A stretch of DNA of 64,000 bases from Bacteroidales bacterium (lineage in GTDB: Bacteria; Bacteroidota; Bacteroidia; Bacteroidales; Porphyromonadaceae), in NCBI GenBank assembly GCA_004555765.1, contig SFHG01000001.1, forward strand, positions 1 to 64,000. The letters are read 5' to 3'. The position numbers and the translations under genes are program-made. A model generated the notes under the pieces. The model worked only from the letters and a program-made list of their open reading frames with translations, was not told the DNA's origin and searched no databases. This document shows positions 63,172-64,000 of this stretch, in pieces. The stretch's first letter is position 1, and every line of letters starts with the position of its first letter.

Positions 63172-64000
63172 TTATTTGGCGGTGTCAATCGCCCAAATAT
63201 CCGGAGTGCGGATGCCGGGCTTGAGCTCACCCCCGATGAGGCAGAGCCTGCCCTTAGTCCCGGTCGCAAGGACTGCCCCTGCGGTGGCGATAGCGGGGTC
63301 ACTGAGCAACTCTTCCCACGTCTCGGTCTCAAGATTAAAGCGCATCAGGAGGGGCGAGAAGCGGTACCAAGAGGGGGCGTGGGTGAGGTATTCGCGCCTA
63401 AGCTCCGCGTAACGGGGTTTTTCGGACTCGGGTGCTTTGCCCTGATGGTATTCGCGGAGGACGGCGGCATTGAAGATCTCCGCATTCACGCCACCCGCGG
63501 CATAGACTTCGCCCGAGAGGGGGGCTTTGGAGACTGCAGTACCGACGAAAGGCATCAAGCTGCCGTCCGCCAAACGGGGTTCCGGGAGCCCTTTCCACTC
63601 CCGTGTCTTAAGATCAAGGGCATAGGCTGTGTCGTGGATCTTAGACGGACGGGTGCCGTCTGAGGGATTATTTCCTCCGAAAAGGTAGAGTTTGCCACCC
63701 GAGATAAAGACTCCGGGCTGGATCCTTCCTTCACCGCCAGGGAGGGTGGCGACACGCTCAAAGGCACCGGAGAGCAAGTCGAGCGAGACAACATCGGTGA
63801 GGGGTTTGCCTTTTTCTTCCCAACCGCCCGCCAGGTACAGGACGTGACCGTCGAGGGCAGCTCCTCCCTCTGCCCATCCGAAAGGCAACCCGTGCTCGAT
63901 GCGCTCCATCACCGGTTCGCCATCCTCGATGCGGACTTCAAAAACGGCGGGGTAAAGCAGATGGTCATCAGTTCCGCCTATGAAGAAAAGCTTTTCACCG
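63172..64000 (-). CDS. Kelch-repeat protein, cyclically permuted mutarotase-like (NanM type), 5' end outside window
   Basis: The frame is open through the window end, so the N-terminus is missing; about 275 residues are visible. Kelch-type blades are clear: KLFFIGGTDD, VLYLAGGWEEKG, KLYLFGGNNP, EVYAAGGVN and RLCLIGGELKPG, with TREWKGLPEP and TETWEELLSDP between blades. The pattern and length resemble the cyclically permuted mutarotases related to N-acetylneuraminate epimerase (NanM). This would fit sialic acid use next to a mucin-targeting locus. Without the N-terminus the assignment is tentative; another kelch protein is possible. Confidence 0.65.
   Translation of the reverse strand, partial: GEKLFFIGGTDDHLLYPAVFEVRIEDGEPVMERIEHGLPFGWAEGGAALDGHVLYLAGGWEEKGKPLTDVVSLDLLSGAFERVATLPGGEGRIQPGVFISGGKLYLFGGNNPSDGTRPSKIHDTAYALDLKTREWKGLPEPRLADGSLMPFVGTAVSKAPLSGEVYAAGGVNAEIFNAAVLREYHQGKAPESEKPRYAELRREYLTHAPSWYRFSPLLMRFNLETETWEELLSDPAIATAGAVLATGTKGRLCLIGGELKPGIRTPDIWAIDTAK

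Overview
The window looks like chromosome of a Bacteroidales bacterium, most likely Porphyromonadaceae (Porphyromonas or a close relative). The evidence is SusC/SusD pairs, many lipobox surface lipoproteins, BACON domains, and promoters of the Bacteroidetes type (TTTG, about 20 bp, TAnnTTTG). Shine-Dalgarno sites are absent from most genes. The genus is inferred from protein style, not tested. GC is mid-50s percent by eye.

Region 1 (1-17.9 kb, all +) is a polysaccharide-utilisation-like locus. It holds a SusC cut by the window edge with its SusD, then a promoter, an IPT/NHL lipoprotein, a second SusC, a frameshifted SusD, two binding lipoproteins (DUF1735-like; BACON plus F5/8 type C) and a 959-residue M60-like zinc metallopeptidase with HELGH. 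Together they suggest capture and cleavage of O-glycosylated (mucin-like) proteins at the surface. Two related structured RNA elements bracket the IPT-to-M60 part.

Region 2 (18-29.7 kb) holds trpB2, a fused secDF, an isolated cobalamin riboswitch with no B12 gene behind it, a DUF4254/GT9 pair, a TlpA-like thioredoxin lipoprotein, purD, a membrane protein and a DedA-family protein. Region 3 (29.7-43.8 kb) has a small outer membrane barrel, selD-yedF, a coupled TPR/lipoprotein/comM operon, fabI-tsaE plus a small two-helix membrane protein, a butyrate-type CoA-transferase, lpdA, efp, and prfB with its programmed frameshift.

Region 4 (44-54.4 kb) has an EamA transporter and clpB in convergent orientation. 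A low-GC MACPF lipoprotein gene lies between them, inside a 90-bp direct repeat that is also their terminator. An array of five sites at 21-bp spacing lies in front of clpB. Two outer membrane protein genes and a polyprenyl synthase follow. Region 5 (54.4-64 kb, all -) has an OPT transporter, pncB, ugd, a Ser-type sulfatase, rfbB, rfbA and a kelch mutarotase-like protein cut by the window end. These suggest surface-sugar synthesis and host-glycan use.

Intergenic spaces carry a dispersed palindrome family built on GGTACGTGTCTC or GGTCCGTGTCTC, at about a dozen sites and almost always at gene ends. No tRNA, rRNA, CRISPR array, transposase or integrase was seen.
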